Part shown: positions 9,755 to 18,773 of the stretch, piece by piece | Layout: the number at the start of each line of letters is the position of its first letter | Position numbering within the stretch: the first letter of the stretch is position 1 | Assembly (NCBI GenBank): GCA_947467145.1 | Contig: CANIGJ010000017.1 | Coordinates: forward strand, 1-64,000 | Direction: 5' to 3' | DNA length: 64,000 nt | From: Rhodospirillaceae bacterium | GTDB taxonomy: Bacteria > Pseudomonadota > Alphaproteobacteria > Rhodospirillales > UBA2165 | The notes under the pieces: generated by a model | What the model saw: the letters and a program-made list of their open reading frames with translations, nothing else | What the model was told of the DNA's origin: nothing | Database searches by the model: none | Made by a program: the position numbers and the translations under genes

Positions 9755-10735
9755 ATGAAATATCGTCAGCTTGGGCGCACGGGCGCCTATGTTTCCGAAT
9801 TCATTTTCGGCTGCGGCAATGTCGGCGGCATGATGATCCGCCAGCCCTACGACACGATGAAGAAGGCCGCCGCCGACGGCATCTCGGCCGGCATCAACTG
9901 GTTCGATACCGCCGCTATGTACGGCGACGGCAAGTCCGAAGAAAATCTCGGCAAGGTGTTGCGCGATCTGGACGCCCACGTCCACGTATCGACCAAGGGT
10001 ACGGTTAACGCCGAAAGTTCCGAGCCCTATTACGATCAGATGAAGCGCACCTGCGAGGAAAGCCTCGCGCGCCTCGGTTACGGTATCGATCTGTTCCAGT
10101 TGCACGGCCGTGTCTCGACCGATGGCGCCGCGCGCTCCCTCACACCGGAACAGATCCTACGCCCCAACGGCATTCTCGACGCCATGGAACGTTTACGCGA
10201 CGAATGGAAATACAAATGGATCGGCATCACCTGCCTCGGCGATACCGACGGCATCATCGAAGTGCTGTCGTCAGGGCGGCTCGACGCCTGCCAGGTCTAT
10301 ATCAACGCGATCAATCCGACGGCCGCGCATAAGAAAGGCCGCAAGCCCGTGCCCGCGACCGGGCAGGATTTCGCCGGCGTGATCGATGCGGCAAAGAAAA
10401 AGGATGTCGGCGTCATCGCCATCCGCACCTTGGCGGCCGGCGCACTGGCCGGCGCACCGTCGCTCAACGCGCGTGCCCTGCTGACCACCAACACCGATCC
10501 GGCGGACGAAGTCCGCAAGGCCGACGCGTTGTATACCGCGATGGGGCCCGACTACGGCACGCGTGCGCAGTTGGCACTACGCTATGCACTCAGCATCCCG
10601 AACTTGACCTGCGTCGACTTCGCCATCGGCGAGCCCGAGCATCTGCCCGAGGGCCTGCGCGCCACCGCGCTCGGAAAATTGCCGAAACCGGCACTCGATA
10701 AAATGGACAAGCTGTTCAAAAGCGATTTTCGATGA
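9755..10735 (+). CDS. Aldo/keto reductase (complete catalytic tetrad)
   Basis: A 326-residue aldo/keto reductase: NAD(P)H-dependent reduction of aldehydes or ketones, or the reverse. Asp51, Tyr56 (FDTAAMYGDGKSEENLG), Lys81 (VSTKG) and His117 (LFQLHGR) form the standard tetrad. It clearly shares ancestry with the preceding gene: both start MKYRxLGRTGA, both have IRTLAAGA near the middle and both end with KSDF. So this is a tandem duplication followed by divergence. It starts after GGGAG six to ten bases upstream. The stop overlaps the next start as ATGA. The substrate is unknown. Confidence 0.9.
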   Translation: MKYRQLGRTGAYVSEFIFGCGNVGGMMIRQPYDTMKKAAADGISAGINWFDTAAMYGDGKSEENLGKVLRDLDAHVHVSTKGTVNAESSEPYYDQMKRTCEESLARLGYGIDLFQLHGRVSTDGAARSLTPEQILRPNGILDAMERLRDEWKYKWIGITCLGDTDGIIEVLSSGRLDACQVYINAINPTAAHKKGRKPVPATGQDFAGVIDAAKKKDVGVIAIRTLAAGALAGAPSLNARALLTTNTDPADEVRKADALYTAMGPDYGTRAQLALRYALSIPNLTCVDFAIGEPEHLPEGLRATALGKLPKPALDKMDKLFKSDFR

Positions 10736-11388
10736 CGAACTCGCTGTTCTTCTATCAAGACCAAGTCCTGCAGGGCAGTAAATCCGCCCCCCTCGCCCCC
10801 AGCCCACGCATGCTGCTGGTGCGCCACGGCGCCATCACCGTGAACGGCAAGCCGCTCGGCGAAATGGAAGCGGTTTACGCCGGCGACGAAACCATCATCG
10901 AAGGCGTCGCCGAATGGTCGATGATCTGGCGCTGGGAATTGGAAACCACCGGCTCGGCGCCGTACCTATTGAATGGCCCTGAAATCTATTCGATCCAGCG
11001 TCTGGCGCGCGAGATCGCATTGATCGACATGGCGCCCGGCAGTCAGTGGCTGTTCCGATTGGATCGCATCAAGATGGCCGCCGCGCGCGTCACCGATCCG
11101 CATGTCCATCCCGGCCCCGGCATCCGCTGCCTGCTCGAAGGCACCTTCAGCGCCGATCAGAAAAGTGAAACGATCACGCAGCGCCTGCCTGGCGATCCGT
11201 GGTGGGAAGTCGGCCCCGATGAAGTGATCGCGCGCGCGGCCCCCACCATGCGGACCCGCTTCATGCGCGGCATGATCCTGCAGGCCGAGTTTTCCGACGG
11301 CACCGAAACGGCGAAGTGGCTCGATACCAAAAACCCGCCGCCCAGCGACAATTGGACCCTGTTCGTCGATCAGCTGATTACCGTCTAG
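10732..11388 (+). CDS. Cupin-like protein of unknown function
   Basis: A 218-residue protein whose start overlaps the preceding reductase stop (ATGA), so it is translationally coupled. The only motif seen is a cupin-type metal-binding segment PHVHPGPGIRCLLEGTF (His124, His126) in a region predicted to be mostly beta strands, followed by a second half with PGDPWWEVGPDEVIAR. Cupins of this kind may be metal-dependent enzymes or sugar/ligand binders. The operon with two aldo/keto reductases and an exporter suggests a role in modifying or detoxifying a small carbonyl compound; this is inference only. Confidence 0.7.
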   Translation: MTNSLFFYQDQVLQGSKSAPLAPSPRMLLVRHGAITVNGKPLGEMEAVYAGDETIIEGVAEWSMIWRWELETTGSAPYLLNGPEIYSIQRLAREIALIDMAPGSQWLFRLDRIKMAAARVTDPHVHPGPGIRCLLEGTFSADQKSETITQRLPGDPWWEVGPDEVIARAAPTMRTRFMRGMILQAEFSDGTETAKWLDTKNPPPSDNWTLFVDQLITV

Positions 11389-12614
11389 TCGGCGAGTTTC
11401 GTCACGATCGAGATTTCGCCGGTCAAGGTGCGGTGCACCGGACATTTCTCGGCGATCCTCAGCAGACCATCACGTTGATCCTGGGTCAAATCGCCCTCGA
11501 GCGAAATCGTGCGCTCGATACGTTCGATCTCACCCTCCTTCGTCGTGCAGTCCGGGCATTCCGCTGGCGTGATCTTTCGCCGCGTCAAGGTAACCCGGCC
11601 GCGTTTCAGCGGGATCTTTTTATGATCAGCGTACAGCCGCATCGTCATCGAAGTGCAGGCGCCGAGCCCGGACAGCACAAGTTCGTGCGGCGTCGGCCCG
11701 GTATCGGCGCCACCCTCCTCGACCGGCTCATCGGCACGTAACGACACCCGCCCGCCGACATTGATGAGCTGCGCCATGCTGCCGGCGGCGGCTTCGGCCA
11801 CAACGACCGTATCGGGCTGCGCGACCGGGGCCGTATATTCCTCGGCCTCGCCATCCTCGATATAGCGCCCGGCCCACGCCCCGATCACATCGGCAACGTA
11901 GCGCGCGTCGGCGCGCCGCGTCAGCAGATGATCGGCATCGTCGAGCGACACGACACTGCGCGGATGTTTCGCCGCCAGGAAGATCAACGAAGCATTCTCG
12001 ATCCCCACAAACTGATCCAGCGGGGCATGGAAAACGATCAGCGCCTTGCGCAGATGCGCGATCCGTTCGGCCTGATTCTGCGTGTTGATATCGTCCAGGA
12101 ATTGTTTGCGTATGACGAACGGCCGGCCACCCAATTTCACCTCGGCCTCACCTTTGGCTTCGATCTCGGCAATGGATTCGGAAAAATTATGCGAGGCGTG
12201 CGCGGGATCGAAAGGTGCCGCGATCGTCGCAACCGCGACTGCTTCCGGAATGCGCGCCGCGGCGGCGAGCACGGCCGCACCACCCAGCGAATGACCGATC
12301 AGGATTGCGGGTGCCTGGTGGATGCTGCGCAGATGATCGGCGGCTGCGACAAGATCGCCGACATTAGACGAAAAATTGGTATTGGCGAATTCGCCTTCAG
12401 AATGGCCAAGACCGGTGAAATCGAAGCGCAGGACCGCGATCCCCTGCTCGACCAGGCGGGCCGCGATGCGCGCCGCCGCGAAGATATCCTTCGAACAAGC
12501 AAAGCAATGCGCGAACAGCGCGAAGGCGCGGATCTTGCCGCTCGGCCGATCGAGACGCGCCGCCAATTGCACGCCCGTCGATCCGGGGAACATGAATTTT
12601 TCACCGGTGGACAT
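11385..12614 (-). CDS. Fused alpha/beta hydrolase and OsmC-like peroxidase
   Basis: A 409-residue two-domain protein. Residues about 1-250 are an alpha/beta hydrolase with nucleophile elbow GHSLGG (Ser109) and likely Asp200 and His229. Residues about 275-409 are an OsmC/Ohr-like domain with the two conserved cysteines, Cys320 (SGLGACTSM) and Cys391 (EKCPVHRTL), which reduce organic hydroperoxides in that family. This fusion is known in many proteobacteria. It probably cleaves an ester or peroxide and detoxifies the peroxide. Transcription converges with the cupin gene, overlapping it by 4 bases. The rhodanese gene lies just upstream on the same strand, 29 bases away. Confidence 0.9.
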   Translation of the reverse strand: MSTGEKFMFPGSTGVQLAARLDRPSGKIRAFALFAHCFACSKDIFAAARIAARLVEQGIAVLRFDFTGLGHSEGEFANTNFSSNVGDLVAAADHLRSIHQAPAILIGHSLGGAAVLAAAARIPEAVAVATIAAPFDPAHASHNFSESIAEIEAKGEAEVKLGGRPFVIRKQFLDDINTQNQAERIAHLRKALIVFHAPLDQFVGIENASLIFLAAKHPRSVVSLDDADHLLTRRADARYVADVIGAWAGRYIEDGEAEEYTAPVAQPDTVVVAEAAAGSMAQLINVGGRVSLRADEPVEEGGADTGPTPHELVLSGLGACTSMTMRLYADHKKIPLKRGRVTLTRRKITPAECPDCTTKEGEIERIERTISLEGDLTQDQRDGLLRIAEKCPVHRTLTGEISIVTKLAD

Positions 12615-12643
12615 GCTGGCGTCTCCTATAAAGCTAATCTGTC

Positions 12644-12958
12644 TTAGCGTTTACCCACATTCGGATCGATTTCGGCGACCCAGGCGACGATGCCACCATC
12701 GAGATTGACGGCATTGTCGTAACCCTGCCCGCGCAACCAATGCGTAACCTGCGCGCTGCGCCCGCCGACATGGCACATGACCACGAGCGGCTTGTCCTTG
12801 GGCAACTTGTCCAGGTTCTGGGGGATCGTGTTCATCGGGATATGGACACTGCCGTCGATCGCTGCCGCCGCGACTTCCTGGGGCTCGCGGACATCAAGCA
12901 GCATATGCGGCTTATTCTCCGTCCGCATCGCGTGAAGGTCCTGAACGCTGATATCCAT
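12644..12958 (-). CDS. Single-domain rhodanese-like sulfurtransferase
   Basis: A 104-residue rhodanese domain. The active-site loop is CHVGGRS with Cys62, preceded by the typical LDVREPQEVAAAAIDGSVHIPM and followed by NLDGGIVAW. It probably carries persulfide sulfur or acts as a small thiol protein in the cytoplasm. It lies upstream of the hydrolase-OsmC fusion in the same direction, which fits a shared oxidative or thiol stress role. It is divergent from the NUDIX gene, with a 66-base gap that must hold both promoters. Confidence 0.88.
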   Translation of the reverse strand: MDISVQDLHAMRTENKPHMLLDVREPQEVAAAAIDGSVHIPMNTIPQNLDKLPKDKPLVVMCHVGGRSAQVTHWLRGQGYDNAVNLDGGIVAWVAEIDPNVGKR

Positions 12959-13024
12959 CTGTCATCTCCGGTGGCTTGGCTCGCTAAATAACCTACACTT
13001 TGATAAGACCGGAGCAAGAGAGCA

Positions 13025-13645
13025 ATGGATGCCATGCCGGAAGAAGATACCGTCCAAGTCCTGAGCCGCACGACGCCTTATCGCGGGTTCATGCGCATCG
13101 ATATCTACAAGCTCCGCCATCAGGTCTTCGATCGCGGCTGGAGCGACGAGATCTCGCGTGAGGTGCTGGAACGCGGCCACGCCGTTGCGGTGATTCCGTT
13201 CGATCCGCTGCGCGACGAGGTCGTACTGCTCGAACAATTCCGCGTCGGCGCCTATAGCGCGCCCGGCATGTCGCCCTGGCAGATCGAATGCGTCGCCGGC
13301 ATGATCGAATCGCACCAGACAACCGAGGATGCTGCGCGGCGCGAAACCGAAGAAGAAGCCGGCGCGATCGTGCTCGATCTGGAGCCCGTGCATGCTTACC
13401 TGACCAGTCCTGGCTGCACGTCCGAGACCATTACAATGTATTGCGGGCGCATCAATGCCGATGGCGTCGGCGGCGTGTTCGGCCTCGCCCATGAGGGCGA
13501 ATATATGCGTGTCTTCGCCGTTTCCAGCGAAGAGGCTTTCCGCCTGCTCGATACCGGCCGGATCGAGAACGGCACCACCATCATCGCCCTGCACTGGCTA
13601 CGCCATCATCGTGCGCGCCTGATCGAGAAATGGGCCGAGGATTAA
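13025..13645 (+). CDS. NUDIX hydrolase, ADP-ribose pyrophosphatase type
   Basis: A 206-residue NUDIX protein of the ADP-ribose pyrophosphatase group, which cleaves ADP-ribose to AMP and ribose 5-phosphate. The layout matches NudF: an N-terminal strand domain, then the Nudix box from about residue 97 (AGMIES...ARRETEEEAG). The metal-binding core RETEEE is intact, but the first conserved Glu of the box is Gln, a mild deviation. Later TSPGCTSETI is typical of the family. It starts at ATG after GGAGCAAGAG. The substrate could differ from ADP-ribose. Confidence 0.88.
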   Translation: MDAMPEEDTVQVLSRTTPYRGFMRIDIYKLRHQVFDRGWSDEISREVLERGHAVAVIPFDPLRDEVVLLEQFRVGAYSAPGMSPWQIECVAGMIESHQTTEDAARRETEEEAGAIVLDLEPVHAYLTSPGCTSETITMYCGRINADGVGGVFGLAHEGEYMRVFAVSSEEAFRLLDTGRIENGTTIIALHWLRHHRARLIEKWAED

Positions 13646-13745
13646 CCCGAAACCGGCGGAATTCGGCCTGCTTGATCGCCCCGGATCAGCCCGTTAGTCT
13701 TTCCGCCTGTCCAGTTTGAACCTTCCATCCATAGAGAGTGCTTTC

Positions 13746-14753
13746 ATGAACGGCGTGCGCGACGGTTTTCGGGATGCGATCGGCAATACGCCCCTGATCC
13801 GCCTTCGCGAAGCCTCTGAAAACACCGGCTGCGACATCTACGGCAAGGCCGAGTTCCTGAACCCGGGCGGTTCGGTGAAGGATCGCGCGGCCCTCTATAT
13901 CATCCAGGACGCCGAGAATAAGGGCATGCTCAAGGCCGGCGGCGTGATCGTCGAAGGGACCGCCGGCAATACCGGCATCGGCCTCGCCCTAGTCGGCTGC
14001 GCGTCGGGTTATCGCACCATCATCGTCATCCCGGAAACACAGGCCCAGGAAAAGAAGGACATGCTGCGCCTCGCGGGTGCGGACCTCCGCGAAGTGCCGG
14101 CCGTACCTTACCGCGATCCGGGCAATTACGTGCATGTCTCGCAGCGCATCGCCGAGGAAATGGCCGCCAGTCATCCGCACGGTGCGATCTGGGCCAATCA
14201 GTTCGACAATACCGCCAACCGCGACGCCCATATCCACGGCACCGGCCCCGAAATCTGGAACCAGCTCGACGGCAAGGTGGACGGCTTCGTCGCCTCCGTC
14301 GGCACGGGTGGGACCCTCGCCGGCTGCGCCATCGCGCTCAAGGAACGCAATCCGAACATCAAGATCGCGCTGGCCGATCCGATGGGGGCGTCGCTCTACA
14401 GCTATTACACGACGGGCACGTTGAAAGCGGAAGGGACCTCGATCACCGAGGGCATCGGCCAAGGTCGCATCACCAAGAATCTCGAAGGTGCGCCGATCGA
14501 TCTGGCCTATCAGATCAGCGACGAAGAAGCCCTGCCCTACATCTTCGATCTTCTGAAGTATGAGGGTCTCTGCCTCGGCGGCTCCACCGGCATCAACGTC
14601 GCGGGCGCGGTCCGCCTTGCCAACGAATTAGGGCCGGGCCACACGATCGTCACCATCCTGTGCGACTATGGCACACGCTACCAAAGCAAGCTGTTCAACC
14701 CGGCGTTCCTCAAGGAACGTGGGCTGCCATATCCCGACTGGCTCCCCGACTAG
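13746..14753 (+). CDS. cysK: Cysteine synthase A family enzyme
   Basis: A 335-residue PLP-dependent enzyme that makes L-cysteine from O-acetylserine and sulfide. The PLP lysine is Lys45 in NPGGSVKDRAA; the substrate loop EGTAGNTGIGLA and the phosphate-binding GTGGTLAG are present. The ATG at 13746 is chosen over an upstream TTG because family N-termini start just before the IGNTPLIRL motif and an AGAGAG lies ahead. It is the first gene of a four-gene sulfur amino acid unit. Homologs that take other beta-substituted serines cannot be excluded. Confidence 0.92.
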   Translation: MNGVRDGFRDAIGNTPLIRLREASENTGCDIYGKAEFLNPGGSVKDRAALYIIQDAENKGMLKAGGVIVEGTAGNTGIGLALVGCASGYRTIIVIPETQAQEKKDMLRLAGADLREVPAVPYRDPGNYVHVSQRIAEEMAASHPHGAIWANQFDNTANRDAHIHGTGPEIWNQLDGKVDGFVASVGTGGTLAGCAIALKERNPNIKIALADPMGASLYSYYTTGTLKAEGTSITEGIGQGRITKNLEGAPIDLAYQISDEEALPYIFDLLKYEGLCLGGSTGINVAGAVRLANELGPGHTIVTILCDYGTRYQSKLFNPAFLKERGLPYPDWLPD

Positions 14754-14778
14754 CCAAAAAACTAGGAAAGGCGCTGCC

Positions 14779-15636
14779 GTGTCTTACGTCCGTCCCGAGG
14801 CCCTCGTCACCACCGACTGGCTTGCCGGGCGGCTGAATGATCCGAACATCGCCATCATCGACGCGTCCTGGCACATGCTCGCCACCGGGCGCGACGCCAT
14901 GGCGGAATTCCGTGAGCGCCATATTCCGGGCGCGGTATATTTCGACATCGACAAAATCGCCGATACCAGCGTGAAGCTGCCGCATATGGCACCCAGCGAA
15001 GATGTCTTCGCCCGCTCGGTCGGTGCGCTCGGCATTTCCAACCAACAGCATGTCATCTGCTACGACAGCAATGCGGGCGCCGGTGCCGCCATGCGCGCCT
15101 GGTGGCTGTTTCGCCTGTTCGGGCACACGCGCGTTTCGGTGCTGGCGGGCGGCTTTGGCAAATGGACGGCCGAGAATCACCCGGTTGCCAGCGGCGATGC
15201 CGCGATACGCCGCGCCTCCTTCGCCGCGCGGTTCGAGCCGCGTCTGGTGCGCGGCATCGACGACGTGCGTACCAATGTGGGGGCAGCGCGCGAACAATTG
15301 GTCGATGTGCGCTCGGCCGGCCGCTTCAACGGCACCGAGGCGGAACCGCGCGCGGGCTTACGCGGCGGGCATATCCCCGGCAGCTTCAACCTGCCCTTTC
15401 CACTGCTGCTCGATGCCAAAAACCACAACGTGCCGCGCACGGGTGCCGAGATCGTCAAAGCGCTAAAGGCCGCCGGGATCGATACCGACCGTCCGACCAT
15501 TGCGTCCTGCGGCTCCGGCGTCACCGCCTGCGTGCTGGCCTTCGCCATGTATCTGATCGGCGAGGATGCCGCGGTCTATGACGGATCGTGGACCGAATGG
15601 GGCGGCCGCACCGATACACCCGTCGAGACCGTATGA
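14779..15636 (+). CDS. sseA: 3-mercaptopyruvate sulfurtransferase
   Basis: A 285-residue protein with two rhodanese domains. The active-site loop CGSGVTA with Cys244 is the signature that separates mercaptopyruvate sulfurtransferases from thiosulfate sulfurtransferases. It transfers sulfur from 3-mercaptopyruvate to thiol acceptors, and so belongs to cysteine breakdown. The GTG at 14779 follows AGGAAAGG and begins SYVRPEALVTTDWL, the usual family start; the longer frame would run back into cysK. The stop overlaps the next gene as ATGA. Confidence 0.92.
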   Translation: MSYVRPEALVTTDWLAGRLNDPNIAIIDASWHMLATGRDAMAEFRERHIPGAVYFDIDKIADTSVKLPHMAPSEDVFARSVGALGISNQQHVICYDSNAGAGAAMRAWWLFRLFGHTRVSVLAGGFGKWTAENHPVASGDAAIRRASFAARFEPRLVRGIDDVRTNVGAAREQLVDVRSAGRFNGTEAEPRAGLRGGHIPGSFNLPFPLLLDAKNHNVPRTGAEIVKALKAAGIDTDRPTIASCGSGVTACVLAFAMYLIGEDAAVYDGSWTEWGGRTDTPVETV

Positions 15637-16811
15637 AGGGCAATAGACGCCGCGAAACCCGCATCGTTCATGCGGGCAGCCATCCGGAGAAATTCCGCGG
15701 CGCCATGAACCCGCCGGTCTATCGCGCTTCGACCATCGTCTTCCCCACCGTCGAAGCGATGCGCGAGGCCAACAAGAACCGCTTCGACACGACCTATTAC
15801 GGCCGCCACGGCACGCCGACCTCCTTCGCGCTCGAAGAAGCCATGGCCGACCTCGACGACGGTTATCGTTCCGTCGCCGTCTGTTCGGGCCTAGCCGCGA
15901 TCACAGTCGCGCTGATGGCCTTCGTCAAATCGGGTGACCACGTCTTGATGGCCGATACGGTCTACGATCCGTCGCGCCGTGTTGCGCAGTTCCTGGCTGG
16001 GTGCGGCGTCGAGACGACATTTTACGATCCGACGATCGGCGCCGGCATCGCAACACTCGTGCAGCCAAACACCAAGGTCGTGTTCACGGAATCGCCGGGC
16101 TCGCTCACCTTCGAGGTGCAGGATGTTCCCGCCATCGCCAAGGTCGCGCATGCGCATGGCGCCAAGGTGCTGCTCGATAACACCTGGGCGGCCGGACATT
16201 TCTTCAAGCCGTTCGACCACGGCGTCGATGTGTCGATCCAGGCCGCGACCAAATATATCGCCGGCCATGCCGATGTGATGATCGGCCTCGTCACCGCGAA
16301 AACCGAAGACGATTGGCGCGCGGTCAAAACCCAGAGCGCGATCATGGGCTACTGCGCCGGACCCGATGAATGCTACCTGACACTCCGTGGGCTCAAGACC
16401 TTGGACATGCGGATGGAGCGCCATCAAGAAACCGGCCTGCTGCTTGCCAACTGGCTGGCGGCGCGGCCCGAAGTCGCGACCGTCCTGCACCCGGCGCTGC
16501 AATCCTGCCCCGGCCATGACATCTGGAAGCGCGACTTCACCGGATCGTCCGGGCTGTTCAGCATCGTGCTCAAGGATGTACCGGCAGCGCGCGTCGAAGC
16601 TATGCTCGACGGCATGAGCATCTTTGCCATGGGCTTCAGTTGGGGTGGCTTCGAAAGCCTGATGATCCCCGCCAATCCGACCTCGATCCGCACCGCGACC
16701 AAATGGCAGGCAGCCGGACCACTGCTGCGCCTGCATGCCGGCCAGGAAGACCCAGACGATCTGATCGCCGATCTTGAAGCGGGCTTTGCCCGATTGAATG
16801 GTGCGGCGTGA
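15633..16811 (+). CDS. metC: Cystathionine beta-lyase (first paralog)
   Basis: A 392-residue Cys/Met metabolism PLP enzyme. The PLP lysine is Lys207 in QAATKYIAGHADVM, with the cofactor-contacting YGRHGTPTS and the DNTWAAGHFFKP strand. The family splits cystathionine to homocysteine, pyruvate and ammonia, or cleaves cysteine. The ATG at 15633 overlaps the sseA stop (ATGA). The protein is followed directly by a second paralog with the same fold and near-identical active-site segments. The symbol rests on similarity; gamma-synthase or cysteine-desulfhydrase activity is possible. Confidence 0.85.
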   Translation: MKGNRRRETRIVHAGSHPEKFRGAMNPPVYRASTIVFPTVEAMREANKNRFDTTYYGRHGTPTSFALEEAMADLDDGYRSVAVCSGLAAITVALMAFVKSGDHVLMADTVYDPSRRVAQFLAGCGVETTFYDPTIGAGIATLVQPNTKVVFTESPGSLTFEVQDVPAIAKVAHAHGAKVLLDNTWAAGHFFKPFDHGVDVSIQAATKYIAGHADVMIGLVTAKTEDDWRAVKTQSAIMGYCAGPDECYLTLRGLKTLDMRMERHQETGLLLANWLAARPEVATVLHPALQSCPGHDIWKRDFTGSSGLFSIVLKDVPAARVEAMLDGMSIFAMGFSWGGFESLMIPANPTSIRTATKWQAAGPLLRLHAGQEDPDDLIADLEAGFARLNGAA

Positions 16812-17995
16812 GCACTGATAAAAAAGATTGGGATTTCAAACAGGACACCAAGCTCGGTCATGCCGGCAGCGATCCGGCGGGCGAGTTCGGCATCATCAAT
16901 CCGCCGGTCTATCACGCTTCAACCGTCGCCTTCCCCACCGTGGCCGCACAAGCCATCGCACGCGCGACGCCGAATGCCTTTACCTATGGGCGCCATGGTT
17001 CGCCCACATCCTTCGCGTTCGAAGACGCGGTCGCGGCGCTCGAGGGCGGTGCGCGCACCATCGCGGTTGGTTCCGGTCTCGCCGCTATCGTCGGCGCGAT
17101 GCTCGCGTTCGTCGGCCAGGGCGACCATGTGCTGGTGTGCGACAGTGCATACCGGCCGACGCGCAATCTATGCGAAAATTTCCTGAAGCGCTTTGGCGTG
17201 GCGACGAGCTATTACGACCCACTCGCCGGCGCGAAAGAGATCGCGGCGTTGATCCAGCCCAATACCAAGGTCATCTATACGGAATCGCCGGGCTCGCACT
17301 CCTTCGAAGTCCAAGACATTCCCGCCATCGTCGAGGCCGCACACAAACGCGGCGTAAAGGTGGTGATGGACAATACCTGGTCGGCGGGCGTGTTCTTCAA
17401 GCCGCTCGATCACGGCGTCGATGTGTCCGTCCATGCCGCGACCAAATATTTCGTCGGTCATTCCGACGCCATGCTCGGCACCATCACCGGCACGGACGAG
17501 GTTAAGGACGCGCTATACGAGTCGGTCAGCGTATTGGGCTACAACGTTGCCCCCGACGATGCCTATCTCGGCATTCGTGGCATGCGGACCTTATCCGTTC
17601 GCCTCAAACGCCACGAGGCCAACGCGCTGAAGGTTGCGGAATGGTTCGCCGGGCGGCCCGAGGTCGAAACGATTCTGCATCCCGCGTTTGCGTCCTGCCC
17701 GGGCCACGAATTCTGGAAACGCGATTTCACCGGCTCGTCCGGCCTGTTCAGCGTCGTGTTCAAGAAAGCATCCGAGGCAGCCATCACCGCTCTGGTCGAT
17801 CGGCTGGAACTGTTGGCGCTGGGCGGAAGCTGGGGCGGCTTCGAAAGTCTCGTGCTACCGACCCACGTCGTGCGCAGCGCCGTGCCGTTCGCCGGCGGCG
17901 AGCGCTGCGTGCGCTTTCACGTCGGTTTGGAAAATGCCGACGACCTGATTGAAGATCTGGGCGACGGCCTAACCGCCTTTAACGCGGCGCTTTAA
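16808..17995 (+). CDS. metC: Cystathionine beta-lyase-like enzyme (second paralog)
   Basis: A 395-residue paralog of the preceding gene, starting at a GTG that overlaps its stop (GTGA). The PLP lysine is Lys213 in HAATKYFVGHSDAM; YGRHGSPTS and MDNTWSAGVFFKP are shared with the first copy. The C-termini both carry HEFWKRDFTGSSGLFS-like segments. Two adjacent copies in one operon suggest division of labour, for example one for cystathionine and one for another thioether, but the sequence alone does not tell which. It converges with znuB, overlapping its end by 17 bases. Confidence 0.85.
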   Translation: MSTDKKDWDFKQDTKLGHAGSDPAGEFGIINPPVYHASTVAFPTVAAQAIARATPNAFTYGRHGSPTSFAFEDAVAALEGGARTIAVGSGLAAIVGAMLAFVGQGDHVLVCDSAYRPTRNLCENFLKRFGVATSYYDPLAGAKEIAALIQPNTKVIYTESPGSHSFEVQDIPAIVEAAHKRGVKVVMDNTWSAGVFFKPLDHGVDVSVHAATKYFVGHSDAMLGTITGTDEVKDALYESVSVLGYNVAPDDAYLGIRGMRTLSVRLKRHEANALKVAEWFAGRPEVETILHPAFASCPGHEFWKRDFTGSSGLFSVVFKKASEAAITALVDRLELLALGGSWGGFESLVLPTHVVRSAVPFAGGERCVRFHVGLENADDLIEDLGDGLTAFNAAL

Positions 17996-18773
17996 GCACC
18001 GACGAGGCCGAACTCAGGCCAAAAAGTAAAAGTGCCGCGACGACGATCGACGGGCCGGCCGGCGTATCGAGTATCCACGACGACCCCAGCCCACCGCACA
18101 CCGCGACCGCGCCGATCACGCCGGCCAGAATCGCCATCTGCTCGGCCGAGCGCGAAAAGCGCCGTGCCGCTGCCGCCGGGATCACCAGCATGGCGGCGAC
18201 CAGCACGATGCCGACCACCTTCATGGCAGCCGCAACGACGACCGCCATCAACAGCATGAACAGCAATTCCACGCGCTGGACTGGCACACCTTCAACGGCC
18301 GCCAGATCTTCGTGCACGGTGACCGCCAACAACGGCCGCCAAAAGACCAGCAGGCTCGCGATGACGACCGAGCCGACGGCGTAGATCCAGATCAAATCGG
18401 TCGTGCCGACGGCGAGGATATCACCGAACAGGAAGCCCATCAGATCGACACGCACCCCCGGCATGAAGGACACAGCGACGAGGCCCAAGGCCAAGGTGCC
18501 GTGCGACAGGATGCCCAGGATCGTGTCGGCCGCCAGTTCGCGTTTGCGGCGCAGCAGCACCAGCACAATGGCGACGCAGAGCGTGACGATAGCCACGCCG
18601 ATGAACGGATTGATGTGCAGCAATAGGCCAAGCGCGATCCCGAGCAGGCCGGAATGGGCCAAGGCATCGCCGAAGAACGCCATACGGCGCCACACAACGA
18701 AAGCGCCAAGCGGACCGGTCACCGCGGCGACCGCAAGACCGGCAGCGAGTGCACGAAACAGAAAGTCATCCAT
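17979..18773 (-). CDS. znuB: Zinc ABC transporter permease ZnuB
   Basis: A 264-residue membrane protein of the ABC-3 family with about 8-9 hydrophobic segments, beginning MDDFLFRALAAGLAVA and containing GPLGAFVVWRRMAFFGDALAH, which is typical of ZnuB. The longer frame would start inside the His-rich end of znuC, so the ATG at 18773 is preferred; it overlaps the znuC stop by 8 bases. It forms the membrane channel for Zn(II) with ZnuC, and receives zinc from ZnuA. It is the last gene of the zur-znuC-znuB unit. Confidence 0.93.
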   Translation of the reverse strand: MDDFLFRALAAGLAVAAVTGPLGAFVVWRRMAFFGDALAHSGLLGIALGLLLHINPFIGVAIVTLCVAIVLVLLRRKRELAADTILGILSHGTLALGLVAVSFMPGVRVDLMGFLFGDILAVGTTDLIWIYAVGSVVIASLLVFWRPLLAVTVHEDLAAVEGVPVQRVELLFMLLMAVVVAAAMKVVGIVLVAAMLVIPAAAARRFSRSAEQMAILAGVIGAVAVCGGLGSSWILDTPAGPSIVVAALLLFGLSSASSVLKAPR

